Positions 5,834 to 6,030 of a stretch of DNA of 6,030 bases are shown one piece after another. Source of the stretch: Verrucomicrobiota bacterium. Its GTDB lineage: Bacteria > Verrucomicrobiota > Verrucomicrobiia > Methylacidiphilales > Verrucolacustridaceae. A program made the position numbers and the translations under genes. Position 1 is the stretch's first letter. Each line of letters opens with the position of its first letter. The stretch covers positions 1 to 6,030 of the forward strand of contig RGYX01000061.1 of NCBI GenBank assembly GCA_010031845.1. The letters run 5' to 3'. The notes under the pieces are model-generated. The model was not told the origin of the DNA. It saw only the letters and a list, made by a program, of their open reading frames with translations, and did not search any database.

Positions 5834-5934
5834 GCCCTAAACTAGATAACCGAAATGAAATAGTAGATAGGGATTTTTACGTCATGGGCAAAAAGCCAAC
5901 TCGACCGTCTTTTCCCCTCCCCCCATGATTCCCC
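5834..5934. promoter_or_regulatory. Divergent intergenic region of recN and the MBL-fold gene
   Basis: These 101 bases should hold promoters for both flanking genes. Bases 5837-5880 are AT-rich, with TAGATA at 5843-5848 and again at 5864-5869 (21 bases apart, about two helical turns). On the minus strand an ATGACG/TATTTC pair with 17-base spacing is a poor sigma-70 match for recN. On the plus strand ATG at 5884 opens a 14-codon frame (MGKKPTRPSFPLPP) ending in TGA at 5926-5928, in frame with and 6 bases before the MBL-fold start. No element is certain. Confidence 0.35.
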
Positions 5935-6030
5935 ATGCGTCTGACTTTCCTTGGCACGGGCACTTCCCAAGGCGTTCCCATGCTCGCCTGCCATTGTCGG
6001 GTCTGCACCTCCCCGGATCCCCGTGACCGT
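5935..6030 (+). CDS. MBL-fold metallo-hydrolase (PhnP-like), 3' partial
   Basis: Only 32 codons are inside the window, and the frame is open to the right edge. The N-terminus [15 protein letters not shown] followed by C-H-C-R-V-C (19-24) and S-P-D-P-R-D-R is highly typical of the PhnP-like branch of metallo-beta-lactamase-fold phosphodiesterases. There the first strand reads FLGTGTSxGVP and the CxCxxC cluster helps bind a structural zinc. The catalytic HxHxDH motif would lie beyond the window. ATG at 5935 is the only possible start for this frame, since TGA at 5926-5928 lies just upstream in frame. No clear Shine-Dalgarno sequence is seen; a C-rich stretch precedes the start. The exact substrate cannot be given; many members are annotated as cyclic phosphate or nucleic-acid-derived phosphodiesterases. 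Confidence 0.87.
   Translation, partial: MRLTFLGTGTSQGVPMLACHCRVCTSPDPRDR

Overview
The window reads as a bacterial chromosome segment of moderately high GC from a Gram-negative-type organism. It has an outer-membrane beta-barrel protein with a signal peptide and a C-terminal Phe, a probable lipoprotein, a pseudopilin-type (T2SS GspG-like) domain and a muropeptide-recycling glycosidase. Starts are often weak or non-ATG (TTG, GTG) with poor Shine-Dalgarno sequences. That mix is compatible with the Verrucomicrobiota/PVC group, but this is an inference from gene style and not a proven placement. I see no rRNA, tRNA, CRISPR array, insertion sequence or phage gene.

Layout, left to right. (1) 1-431 (+): C-terminal part of a GspG-like protein, cut by the left edge. 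(2) 432-965: a gene-poor stretch with two modest inverted repeats and one doubtful 54-codon minus-strand ORF. (3) 966-1748 (+): a secreted outer-membrane beta-barrel protein with an awkward GTG start, followed by a convincing intrinsic terminator (1754-1776). (4) 1754-2851 (-): a NagZ-like family-3 beta-N-acetylhexosaminidase, whose last codons and stop form that terminator's stem. (5) 2909-4140 (+): a two-gene unit in which a solitary RelE/ParE-fold protein overlaps by ATGA a SAM hydroxide adenosyltransferase (DUF62) that carries a lipoprotein signal. (6) 4154-5833 (-): a complete recN. (7) 5935-6030 (+): the start of a PhnP-like metallo-beta-lactamase-fold hydrolase, cut by the right edge.

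The genes are mostly single units that alternate in strand, giving two tightly convergent junctions (5 and 13 bases between stop codons) and two short divergent regions (2852-2908 and 5834-5934). They cover separate housekeeping jobs (envelope, peptidoglycan recycling, SAM turnover, DNA repair) rather than one pathway. I do not see clear evidence of an undescribed multi-gene defence or mobile system. The most unusual points are the lipoprotein-type leader on a normally cytosolic SAM hydrolase, its translational coupling to an antitoxin-less RelE-fold protein, and the terminator built into the end of the opposing nagZ gene.
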